Of a stretch of DNA of 64,000 nucleotides, positions 13,101-24,193 are shown in pieces. Below the pieces are notes generated by a model. That model worked only from the letters and a program-made list of their open reading frames with translations. It was not told the DNA's origin and searched no databases. Source of the stretch: Tetranychus cinnabarinus (taxonomy: Eukaryota > Arthropoda > Arachnida > Trombidiformes > Tetranychidae). A program made the translations under genes and the position numbers. The stretch spans positions 11,346,001 through 11,410,000 of the forward strand of contig WHVY01000001.1 in NCBI GenBank assembly GCA_022266195.1. The letters are read 5' to 3'. Positions within the stretch are counted from its first letter, which is position 1; the number at the start of each line of letters is the position of its first letter.

Positions 13101-14940
13101 AATCAGATAAAACATTAATAGATTTTATTCAATAAATGATTGATGTTTTTGTTCATTATTAAAAAGTCAAAATTAAACGCTCAACAAACTTGCAGTCAAC
13201 TTCATTTTCAATATCGAGATGGAACAAAAAAGTAGATGAAATCGTCAAATTAATTACTCAAAACTCAAAAATTGATCAACAACTGAATTCAAGATTATTC
13301 TGGATTTTAAACTCCCAGTTATTAGCTAATAAAACCTTAAATTCATAAAAACATTTGGCTTATGTAATCTCAACATGAACAATAGGAACACGAACAGAAT
13401 ATTATCTTTCAAATGGATCAAATTACTTGAGAAAGTTATCAAAACTGATTTCATGATTCTATCAGTTATTTCAAGCAAATCAATGTTCAGAATATTTTTG
13501 TTCTCTTCATGAATAAGTCGCCAAACAATCCTTTAGAATTGAATGAAAATGATTGCAACTTGAAATGACAAATGCAGCAAATACTGAATCTAAGCATAAT
13601 TAGCGAAACTGAGCTTTTCCATCAACTTTTCAACAATATGTTCTAAACTCGAATACAAATTGTCTTTCATTTTTTTCTCAGCATTTCTTACTATAACCAT
13701 TATTCGAGGAAAAAGTTGTCTATTAAATCGCATGACTATACAAGCGTATGTCATTTAACATAAGGTTAAAATGACTGATGTACACTTGATTCACTTTTTT
13801 ATTGATATAATCTGTTTTCGGTCTTTGATAATATTTTGTTATTTCATTATTTTGCTGCCTTGTGACAGGCATTCTCTATACAACAATCGCTTTTTTTGTG
13901 GTTAACAAAAGTTTTGACTTATTGATTTTAATAGTGTCAAAAAAGCAATCATTTTTTTACTACTTTTGATTATCATTCATCTCACGAACTGAACAAAATT
14001 CATTTTTTGCTCTTTTTTTTGTTCTGATGTGGTTAAACCTTTTTACACCAAACATGTTAAAATAAATGAAGTTATTTTTCTTGTAATAATAATTTAACCT
14101 CCATTTGGTGAACCAATTTTGGCTTTCATTTTCATTCATTTATCATCATTTTGCAGCAACTCTATCAATATTTGTGATGATAATGGTGACGATATTAATG
14201 AAGTCATGTTGCAACTTTCCTGAATCATGTGAATAAAGATGAAAATGAATAGTTTCCAGTATCAAAGACAAGATTGTTTACAGTTATTCTTGTCATTCCC
14301 ATTCTGTTTATTGTTATTGTATTGTTATTGATATTATTGTAAGAGCGTTTCCGGATTCAAAGATTGGTGATCTTTCATGTAATGAATTGCCTGGCTTTTA
14401 CCTTGTTTAGTTGATGAGAAAAAATCAACTGTAATACATGATCATCATCATGATAATAGTATATTCCAAGACAATTGAACACGCAATGTTAACCAACATT
14501 TAGGCTTTTATTTCTAGAAAATTGTTCAACTAAAAGAAGCCAAAAATATATCATGTTGGTAGATGATGTTGAACATGAAAAATAGCATTATAACATAAAG
14601 TCACACCGGAAGGTGACCTTTCAATTCTTGCGATTTTCTTGCCTTTTCATGTTCATGTTCATCATCATCATTCAAAATGAAACCAACAATTTAATTAACC
14701 AACCATTCGTCAAAAACCAATGTCAACATCAAACTCTTCCCATTCAATTTTGATCACCTTTAAGCAACTCAATAAAGAGTCTAAAATTGCAATGAACAAG
14801 TTGACCTTTTTGTATCAAATTTTCGTGTAAAACTCAGTTCTTAACCAACAAAAGTAAACAATAAAAGTCAAGAATCACACCAAATCTACAAAAGTACGAA
14901 ATTTCATAAACATTACCAACACTTAATTTCAAAGTCTAAT
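7183..14940. other. AT-rich gene-free stretch
   Basis: No supported coding sequence. Open frames are short Ser/Phe/Lys-rich runs produced by (tct)n and (ttc)n tracts, for example at 8660-8700, 9440-9485 and 11255-11320. A TAA microsatellite occurs at 9173-9240. No RNA gene or transposase remnant was recognised. Confidence 0.55.
9173..9240. repeat. Interrupted (TAA)n microsatellite
   Basis: Runs of ataataata interrupted by cgct and ggct units form an imperfect trinucleotide array. No further signal. Confidence 0.8.
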
Positions 14941-15407
14941 TAGTAACATTAATAACTTGAAATATTTTGAAAAATTGACTGAAAAAGGTCGACCCAGTGA
15001 TGAGTCTCTTAAGGTTAACCTTTTGATGCACAAAGGCAACACTTTTGTGCACAAATGACTTTGCCTTGTCAGCCAGTCATGCAGGGACTTGAAACAGTTT
15101 GAAAATATTGAGAAACGAGAAAATAAGCAAACTCAGTTCCTGATTGTTAAAAATCAACAAGAAAGTCGTGAACAAAATTAGGTTCAATTAGAAAAGTACA
15201 AAATGATATCGAAATTTCGAACCTTGAATAACGAAAATTTGTTGATCCAATTATTAGTAACATTTAGTTGCAACATTAAGAACTGTAAATATTTTGGTAA
15301 AATTGATTGAAAAAGGTCGACCCAGTGATGAGTCTCTTAAGGTTAACCTTTTAATGCACAAAGGCAACACTTTTGTGCACAAATGACTTTTCCTTGTCAC
15401 CCAGTCT
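14941..15407. repeat. Two ~140-bp direct repeats with a hairpin
   Basis: The 98-bp core beginning gaaaaaggtcgacccagtga occurs at about 14981-15078 and 15309-15406 with about three mismatches. Weaker similarity extends leftwards (agtaacatt...). Each core contains an inverted repeat, tgcacaaa...tttgtgca, able to form a hairpin. No coding potential. A local duplication or two remnants of one short non-autonomous element both fit. Confidence 0.75.
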
Positions 15408-18154
15408 TGATGAGCAACATAATGTTTAAAATAAAGTGAAATTTGGGAGAAACTAAAAGAAGAGCAAAATGTTTGATAATACATTCAATTTGTGACTTGA
15501 GGCTGTTTAAACTGTCGACATGCACATTTAAGTAAAAGAGAAAGGGAAAGACACAAAAGCCACAATGATAATAATCTCATCATTTCTCCTCCTTTTCCCA
15601 TCATCATTATCATCATTATCAAGTTTCACTTTCACCCATCATCCAGTTTCAGTCAACTCCATTATATTGTTATTTACTTTAATCCTTAAGGACATTTACA
15701 GCACAACAACCTTTCCTCTTTCACTTACTGCTTTTGGTGTTATTATCACAACAACATTAACACCATTATTATTATTAACTGAACATGGACTGATTATCAT
15801 CAAGGAATGAAGTAAAACTTGTTCACGTATAATAATATATTCATGATGGTGCAAAAAGCAGGATAAATGTTAGATTATAATACATTTCCCTTTTGTTGAG
15901 GTTAACCATAATAACATGCAAAAGACTTGCAAGAATAGAAAATCATTTTTCATGGAACTCAACATTTTCAGCATTTCTTTCTTTCTCCCCTTTCTTCTCA
16001 ATTCACCATGAAAATCCATAATAATAATAATAGTTTTTATAAACATAATGATAACTTTATAGGTATTGTTCATAATAGAAACATTTTATTCTTGCTCTTC
16101 TTTTCAGGCAAGGAAATGAATATCATGAAACATTTTTCCCTTTCAGAATAATCTTCAACTATTATTATCCAACCAGATTCTATAAACACATTTAACTTGA
16201 TATTTTCATGGCAACATTACATGAATCTATTTTACCTGTTAACAGTTTTCCAGGTTCAACAAAGAAATGCATTATCTTTGCTTTTTCATGATAATTCTGG
16301 ATTGGCAGAGAAAAAAGTTTGCAAATGCTGAGCAGCAGCCGCAAAAAAGTGAACTTTTTTTCTGTTCTTTATTCAATCCTATAAATAATGATTTCCTTCC
16401 CTGTAAAAATGTTGATTCTTGAAGCAAGAAAAAAAAGGTAAACTCAATTTTGCTCCTTTTTTCATTGCTTCATATCCAACTCATATCGATCAGAAGAGTT
16501 TGTTTCCTGAAAATTGTTGATGGCTTATAAATGAACTTTTTTTTCTTGTTTTTTTTGCTTCTCTATTTATTCATACAACTTGCGTTCATTTTACTCTCAC
16601 TTACTCACTCATTTTCTTGATTGATTGATATAAGTGATAATCGGAAGTTGAACTTTTTTTCCTTCTTTTCTCCATCATCATGTTAACCCGGAAACACGAG
16701 TGAATTATATTGATATTATAATTGGTAACAACAACAAAAAGAGATATTCATGAGTCGAGTTGAATAAAACAAAACTTTTTTTTCTCTTTTGCAAAATGCT
16801 TAATAAATGATGATATTTCAATGATTTTTCATCAACTAATATTCAAAACGACATGCAAAATAACATCGATTCTCTGCTTTTTTCTTTTCAAATCTATCAT
16901 TTCTATCCACAGAATTCAAGGCTCGAACTTGCCGATTCACATACGAAATCGTTTATGAATTTTGCTAGGCGACACCAAAGTATTTTCAAAACGATATTTT
17001 CTGGTAAACGCTAGTGGTAACCAAGTGTACAGAAAAGCGATTTTATAGTTTTTGTTTGTTCAAATCTATATATTTCTATCGATAAGCTTTTATCTAAAAG
17101 TCGAACGGAGATTAAATCGAGTTTTGAAGAATGCAAAATGTTAGATTTGATAGTCGAGATATTGTGCTTTTAGGGATTTTTGGACAGAAAAGGTTGACTT
17201 TCGAAGTTTTTTGCTTAGATTCAACTTTCGGGAAAAGCTAATGATCACTTATCGGTAATGAATATTTTGAACTTCAACTTTTCGTATTTGAATGATATTG
17301 CTTTTGTAATATTGGGAGTTTAAACTTGTCTTTACCACTTGATGTGGGTTTATCATTGTGCTATTCAGTGGCTTCGAGTTGATTGAGAAGGAAATTTATC
17401 ATTATAAATGTTGATCTGTTTGTGACAAGTGAAAGATTTGAAAAATTGTCAACTTGAAATGAAAATATGCCCAACTTGAAACTGTTATTGTTGGCGTTAC
17501 ATTGGTTTATAATGTCTTGTATAAAATGGATTGAAAGAGAGAGTGAATAAGTGAGATTATCTGGACAAAATTGGCCATTATTATCAATAATAATGTGTTA
17601 ATGTTAGTGTCAAAAGCACCTCTAACTGTTATCCATCTCGCTGGTTCTTTATGCAGCATTATTGGACAGGAAAGTGAATAAGATTGCGAGAATAAAATTT
17701 TTATTATGTGCATTAAAGGGCGATGATGAATTATCATTTCATCATAAAACTGTGTTCAAATTAATTGTGACCTTATTTCCACTCGACATTATTTATCAAA
17801 CAAAATATGTCAATAGTAGAGTTAATTTTTGACTTTTGCCTTTTTACTGCTCATTTCACAGTTTGCAGGTGTTGAACAAATAAACATTTACAATCCCTGA
17901 AGCTATTAGATTGAAAGCCAATTTTCATTTATTGTTGATCAAAGTGTGTGTAAGCAATGCAAACAAAAGCCTATTCAAATGAAGGATGGAAAGACCAACA
18001 AATTGTTCCGAAGATTGTCAGATTTTCAATAAATACCAAGTTTTTGTGCCAAAAAATGATGTATTTCCATTTATTTGTGCATTAAAAAATATACAATTAC
18101 AGGTGTACAAGTTAGAGTTAGAGTGAAAGGTTATAACTTATAAGTTACTTGGAT
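15408..18154. other. Gene-free AT-rich stretch
   Basis: No gene recognised. 16880-17250 contains a slightly more complex, tcgaa-rich patch that resembles other dispersed patches in the window (see findings) but translates to nothing recognisable. Confidence 0.5.
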
Positions 18155-18380
18155 TCGCTACAGAAGAAACGATATTTGCACTGAACGGGTGTATGGTTGG
18201 TTCATGGATCCTGGATGAGATGAAATTGCAATAAATGCTTTCTCGCTCTTGAGCTGAAATGTATCGCTGCTAACAAAAGTCTTTAGCTCATTAGTTCCAA
18301 CTTGAAATTTACGTTTCTTGTTTCCTTTTGAACTCGAATCATTATTCCCATCTTGAGTCGGTGAATCTATTAGCGTTACT
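18155..18380 (-). pseudogene. Decayed NK2 homeobox (vnd-like) relic
   Basis: On the minus strand this stretch aligns with the intact NK2 gene at 21.9-23.2 kb. From 5' to 3' it keeps the segment before the homeodomain (SSSKGNKKRK against SSSRGTKKRK), a shrunken homeodomain start, a sequence matching the ELEKRF...QRYLSAQERE region (SDTFQLKSEKAFIA), then PGSMN, then PFSANIVSS matching PFSVNIMSS. The helix-3 half of the homeodomain, the NK2-specific domain and most of the C-terminal linker are deleted, and the last block is frame-shifted. It therefore cannot encode a DNA-binding homeodomain. It has the same strand as the gene-1 copy, about 3.5 kb beyond that gene's 3' end. Identification rests on colinear nucleotide similarity across several blocks. 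Confidence 0.75.
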
Positions 18381-21300
18381 TAAGATGAGCGCTGTAGTTT
18401 AGATTAAACTGATATTCTCAGCTTAGTTTCTAAATCAACAAATGCAATTAAATATATAATCGGCAATTATGACAGTAATAAAAATATTATCCATTGTAAT
18501 TGCATGATGATGCTCATGCTTTTTATGAAGTGGTAAGTAGTAATTATGTTTGCAAAAGATATATTCATTAAAATAAGACAAACATTGCTTTTACTGACAA
18601 AACTTTGAACATTTGCATTACATCTGAAGTAAACTTAATGTTTTTAAGCAAATTTTTAGTATTTATTTATGAAGTTTAATCCCTGTTAAAGGTAGCTTTG
18701 CTCATCATCGATCACATTGTGCTTGATCAATTATCATTACCTTTATAATTGCTTGGTTTGAGTAGACAACTTTTTGAAGGCTTTTGTCCAGTGAAACCTT
18801 TTGAAAATCTCTTTTTCTTTCTGACTTTTCACCTTTTGTGATTGAGTTTTGATTGACGGTATTTGCAACTCACGACAATAGTTACACTGACCTGGTTGAA
18901 GGTGGACAAAGTTAAAGGTAGAAAAGTTAAATACTTTTGATGATAGTAGTTAATGGTTCTTCTTTAATCAAATGTAATGTTACTGGGAAAGAAAAGTTAA
19001 TATACCATTAAAAAATCATCATTTTTGATCATCAATTGATTTTCAGGTAAAAATAGGAAATGATATTTTCCTTTTACATCTCGATTTACAAATAATAACA
19101 ATAATCTCCGGTTGCTGTTAATTTACCATTTGCGTGTTTCAACTTTCAAATGTAACAATCACGGGAATCAATCAACAGTCATCTTTCTGTGTCGTTCATT
19201 AGTTTATATTGACTCAAATGGCGAGTGATTTACCTTGTCGCATCGGTAAAGTAAATGGTAAATCATTTAAAGACGAATTAAGGGTTTGATTAAAGATTGA
19301 ATTATAATGATCATTTGATGGTAATGATGAAGGAAGACATTGATTATCAAGTGAGAAAAGGTGATGATACTTGGAATGACAAAAAAGAGAGAAACTTTGA
19401 AATGAATGAAAACAGAAAAGTTAATGATGCTGTTTGAGCATTTCATTTGGGATTCCGTGTAAAAAGATAAGTAAACATGAAACATTATTTATGATAATGT
19501 TAATCCTGATGCTGATGATATTAACGTTGATATCATATTGTATCATAATGATAATAGTTTTATCCAATAGACTAGAAAGTGGCTCATTTCCGTTAACATG
19601 ATCATTATTATTATAGCAGCAGTTTCAATCTTTCTTTTCATTCAACCTCATCTTTGAGCATCATGAAGAGCAAGAATGAAAACTCCTTACTCTATATAAA
19701 CAAAACGATAATGGAAGTAAAAATGTTGATAATCACAAGGAAAACATTAAACATAACGATTTTTATTACCACTTTATGGTCTTCATATTATCATCTAACA
19801 TTGACAATTATTGAACAATTAGAAACATAAATTGCATTAATTGCTATTTTGCAAACATTTGCTTTACTCTCGAGTTGGATTGCCGTTATGATAAATATTA
19901 GGGAATGTGAATCTTTGTGAAATCCAATCAGATTGAATCAGTAAAGTCGCTACATAGTTTGTATTATCAAAAGGTAATGCAAAATAAACCGATAAACTTG
20001 ATGTCAACGTTTTGCTTTTCATTTTGTCTTCATAATGTAATAACAAGTTTTGTAAAACTTTGAGTTAAACGGTTTGGATTCAAAGTAACTCTATTCATCA
20101 AGACAAGTTTTCTTATGTCCGATTTTGATTGCAAAGTAAACTGATTACTCAACTGTAAGGCTACGGACGGGATTCTCACTCAGAGACATTTAGTCAATCT
20201 TTGGATGGCATTACTCTAGTAGACACATGTATCATTTGTCCGAACCTACGGTTTCTCTCGCAGTGAGAAGAACCTCTTTTGCAACGACAAGTCATCAGTA
20301 GGCTAAAACTAACCTGCCTTTCGACTAACGACTTTCTTATTTCTCTGATCTTTGAATTAAGAGTTGAGGAAATTCCCTCTTTCTATCTATTGTCATCTCT
20401 TGAAGCGAATGACTTGTTCGTAAATCGTTGATGACAGATGTTTGCGAAAAAATGATTTTAGATTAATAAAATGAATTTGATGAGGAAAACTTGATATAAT
20501 TGAATGCAATGGAGTTACCAGGAAAACGGGTGAAACTAACATATTTTTGCTCCTTTTTAACTCTAAATCTTGGTTTGAAACAGAGTCATGCTAATATCAT
20601 CATCAATTCATTGAATAATCCATCCGAGGAGTGGATTCAGATTTGGATTCAGATTGGTTTTGTTATAACTTATTTTTTGAAATGAATATTGCAAGTTTAA
20701 CTTTGTAATCTTTTTTTTATTTGTTGGTTGTTTTTCAATCCCCATTCAATTGCAGTTACAGATTTATTTTCAAGTTTTGTTTGTTATTAAATGGTCAAAT
20801 GATTTTGATTATATTTGATATGAGTATTTGAGGGTTTTAAGACAAAAAACACAAACAGTTCTGATGAGTTCCGCAGGTCTCCTCGTCATTGAGCTGCATT
20901 CATTTTGGTTATCGCATTGTAAAAGGTGATTAATTGTTTGACAATATTAACTTTGTTTCTCTACATTAAAGGATTGACTAGAGTAAAGAGTTGATCCTGG
21001 TTATTGATATTGATGATGATGTTAATGATGGTGATTGACAAAAAGGGTTCAATAAATTAACAGAGTCAAATATATTCATTTTTTGTTTACTAATAGTTGG
21101 TGATCCTTGATGATATTGAGGAACAATTAAGGCACTATTCCCTGCAAATGGTGATCATTTTTGCCTTTCATTTATTCACATTTCCAATCCATTTCAATCA
21201 GAATGTTGCGTTTAAAATTGATGAAACTTGAATCGCAGACTTTGCTTAGTTTTAAATATGTTCAACTATTAGGTAAACCCAAAATTCTGTGGGTTTTTAA

Positions 21301-21924
21301 TGATTGATTCAAAATGGTTTATTAATTTTGTACAATTTATTCAATTGTTTCGATTTTTAAATTAATCATATTTTTCTTTATCCAACACCAAATCTCCATA
21401 GAAAGGATAATTTCTTGAGATTTTCATGAAAATCCTATAGATAATTCTCATAGAAAATCGTCAAAAAACACAATTTTGTCATCAACCAAGCAGAATAATT
21501 GAATCATGATTAGAATTTCCAAATTTTTATCAGTGATTATATGGAATTCAAGCTTGTGATCAACGTTAATTTTTCTGTATTGTTGGTCATTTTTAATCGA
21601 CAATTTTGTTTGAGGTTGTAAATTTTTAAAAAATGATGATTTAGTTAAATCAAAATTTAAGTTAATCAATGTTTTCAATCATGAAATTAAAGAAAAAATA
21701 TTGATTAATAAGTCTAAAAAATCGAAAAAATTGAATAAATTTTACTATTTTAGTTATTCATCTGAAATTAATCACAAAACCCGCAAAGACTTTTGGGTTT
21801 ACCTTATATTTTAAACTTCATTAAAACATTGACTTGGAATGCATGAAGGCAAGTTTTCATTTGATTCCTCTATTTATCCGTATTTATATTTATTTATATC
21901 CTTTCAACATTATGAATGCAAAGG
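18381..21924. other. Gene-free stretch downstream of NK2 gene 1
   Basis: No coding sequence supported. Contains mono- and dinucleotide-rich AT tracts and a small, more complex patch at 20150-20470, part of which (tctcttgaagcgaatgacttg) resembles the dispersed patches at 2.4 kb and 27.2 kb. Confidence 0.5.
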
Positions 21925-23229
21925 TCAGAACCAGGGTGAATGGTGAATCAATGAATGACCTGAAGCTGCTGCGGCAGCGGCTGCAGCTGCTGCTGCAGAA
22001 GACATTATATTTACACTGAACGGGTTGATGAAAGAGCCTTTGAGGGAAGCGGTCAAAGGTGAAAAGTTGGATGAAGAAAGATGAGAGTTGCCTGTTCCGA
22101 GGTGACCATGGTTTGAGCTTGTTATACCATTCATAGATCCTGGATTAGATAAATGTTGAAAAGAGTTGCACCTTGAAAGATCACTTTTCATTGAAGGTGA
22201 ATTTGAATGGTTTCCTGTTGAACCTTGAAGTTGCTTACCATCACGAACAAGCACTGGTATCGCTACACGACGAGGTGAAGGCAATGAGTTAACAACATCA
22301 AGACCCTTCTCTTGACGAGCCCTCTTCGTCTTGTACCGATGATTTTGAAACCAAATTTTGACCTGAGTTGGTGTTAATCGAATGGTTGAAGCAAGTATTT
22401 CTCTCTCTTGAGCTGACAAGTATCGCTGTTGGCAAAAGCGTTTCTCTAGTTCATAGGTTTGATTCTTGGAAAACAAAACTCGACGTTTACGCTTCTTGGT
22501 TCCTCTTGAACTTGAACCACCCATTCCACCACTTCCATTTGAACTTGGGTCACATCCATTTTTATGATGATGGTGATGATGGCCTTGCCTTGAATCACCG
22601 TTCAACGAGGTCGAATGATGTTTAACACTTTCAGAAAGTTTATTTGGATAATCACAAGTATCAATGTCGTGGTGATCGCGACTCTCTTGTTGACTTGAAC
22701 TCATTATATTTGAATGTGAGTCGATGGATAAATTTGAATTGTCTGAAGTTTCATCCATTAAACTTTCCGGTGAACTTGCCTGTTGACGTTGCTGTTGTTG
22801 CTGTTGCTGTTGTTGTTGCAAGCTGTGTTGAAGGTGATGAACATTGGGCAGTAAAGGCTTGCCTGGTGAAGATGAAACACTAGTATAACTTGCCAATGAA
22901 GAGGTGAAATGGTGTAAATGTTTTTCAGTTGAAGGTAACCACCTTGAATAGGGATTTTCATAATAATATAAAGGTGAAGTGAAATTACTAGTTGAAGGAG
23001 TTGATGATGAAGATGGACTTTCCTCTGATTTAATTGCAATCTCATGGGAAGGTGATGATGATGACGGTTGAGGTGGAGGTGAATTTGAAGGCGATCCTTG
23101 ATATGGTTTAACGGGATAATCGGCTGACTTTTGTTTATTTGAGGGAAGCTTTAAAATATCCGAAACACTGAATTTAATTGTAACCTTGGCATTGGCACCA
23201 TTGGTATCGTCAATACTGTCAACGGACAT
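21925..23229 (-). CDS. vnd: NK2-class homeobox protein, vnd/NKX2-2 type (copy 1)
   Basis: A single uninterrupted frame of 434 aa runs from an ATG at 23229 to TGA at 21925. Residues about 19-29 hold a TN (tinman/engrailed-like repressor) motif, KFSVSDILKLP. Residues 91-101 read ENPYSRWLPST, matching the block before the homeodomain in NKX2-2. The homeodomain (about 246-305) has the NK2 signature with Tyr54 in helix 3 (KIWFQNHRYKTKRARQEKG). It is followed by the NK2-specific domain SPRRVAIPVLVRDGK. These features select vnd/NKX2-2 over scro/NKX2-1. Gln, His and Ala tracts are present (Ala run near residue 410). The family acts as nuclear regulators of ventral/medial neural identity. The gene is intronless over its whole coding region and lies head-to-head with a paralogue about 11.9 kb away. 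A poly(A) signal candidate (tttatt, minus) lies at 21889-21894. Confidence 0.93.
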   Translation of the reverse strand: MSVDSIDDTNGANAKVTIKFSVSDILKLPSNKQKSADYPVKPYQGSPSNSPPPQPSSSSPSHEIAIKSEESPSSSSTPSTSNFTSPLYYYENPYSRWLPSTEKHLHHFTSSLASYTSVSSSPGKPLLPNVHHLQHSLQQQQQQQQQQRQQASSPESLMDETSDNSNLSIDSHSNIMSSSQQESRDHHDIDTCDYPNKLSESVKHHSTSLNGDSRQGHHHHHHKNGCDPSSNGSGGMGGSSSRGTKKRKRRVLFSKNQTYELEKRFCQQRYLSAQEREILASTIRLTPTQVKIWFQNHRYKTKRARQEKGLDVVNSLPSPRRVAIPVLVRDGKQLQGSTGNHSNSPSMKSDLSRCNSFQHLSNPGSMNGITSSNHGHLGTGNSHLSSSNFSPLTASLKGSFINPFSVNIMSSAAAAAAAAAAASGHSLIHHSPWF

Positions 23230-23504
23230 GATTTGTTGGATGATTCGTTTGATGGTTGATCCAGTTGATTGTCAGTGAAATAAGTAAATCACAAGTAAAT
23301 CGAAATTAGAAACATTATTAATAATATGGAGTGAAAATCAATGATCAAATGTTGAGTGGTACAAGTAAAGGTGAGAAGTAAAAAACAGAGAAACTATTTG
23401 CAGAGTTAATTTAAAATTGTTATAAATGAATTCGTAATGATTAAGATAATACTTGAGTGTAAGGACTAAAGAGGAGTGAAAAAAAGATGATGAGAGATGC
23501 GAAG

Positions 23505-23622
23505 CAAAGAGCAATAGCAAGCGTGAGCACGACAATGAGAGCTATAGATAAGTGAGATAAGAAGTTAAAGGAGCAGGAAAAGAGGGAGCTGGAAGTGAGA
23601 GTACCTCTTGTTATACTCTTAG
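23505..23622 (-). mobile_element. Short hAT-type MITE copy A
   Basis: This 118-bp element is the reverse-complement, internally deleted version of the MITE at 51.6 kb. Its ends are caaagagcaatagcaag and, reversed, ctaagagtataacaagagg. It shares ctttaacttcttatctc and cttatctatagctctcattg with copy C. No clear target duplication remains. It sits about 280 bp upstream of the vnd copy-1 start codon. Confidence 0.65.
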
Positions 23623-23941
23623 CTCACAATACGAGTACACTTGATGAGTTTACATGGTAAAAAGCCTATTGAAAAAGGCGTATAGCAAGGAAACCTATCT
23701 CCTATTTTGCTCATTTGTTGTTGCTACTTGTTAGAGTTACATCTTTATAATTATGTTTAAATTTAAATTTGATAATTTAATACTAATAGCCACATTAATA
23801 ATCGATTAACAGTATCGGTGGAAATGAAAAACTAGACTTGACCTGACTTGGTAACAAGACTTGGCTAATGGTGATTTTCAATGAAAGGCTCATCCCACTT
23901 ATGATACTTGCTCCTCCCGATCTTCATCTTCATCTTCTTAT

Positions 23942-24193
23942 CAAAGAGCATAACAAGAGAAGCACCCAATGTTAACTATCCTTTTGAGATGAGGATTGCG
24001 GCAAGGAGCAGAACTCGATGGCGCCACTAAAAATCCTTTTCATTTTTCTTTCATTTTTTGAACTTTTCATCAAAAAATTTGTAACATTTATTTTTTTGGC
24101 CTCTTTCCTAATCTCTTTCTCGCTGCTAACCCTCTTTAACTTGGCATCTCTCTTATCTATAGCTCTCATTGCCATGCTCTCTCTTGCTCTTTG
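23942..24193 (+). mobile_element. hAT-type MITE copy B
   Basis: A 252-bp relative of the element at 51.6 kb, colinear over most of its length (caaagagcataacaagag ... gatggcgccactaa ... ttatctatagctctcattg ... ttgctctttg). It lacks the interior segment with the tRNA-like sequence. Target duplication is not recognisable. It lies in inverted orientation to copy A, 320 bp away. Confidence 0.7.

Noticed and set aside
22368..22883. Plus-strand frames across the NK2 copy-1 gene
   Set aside because: Antisense shadows of the homeobox coding sequence.
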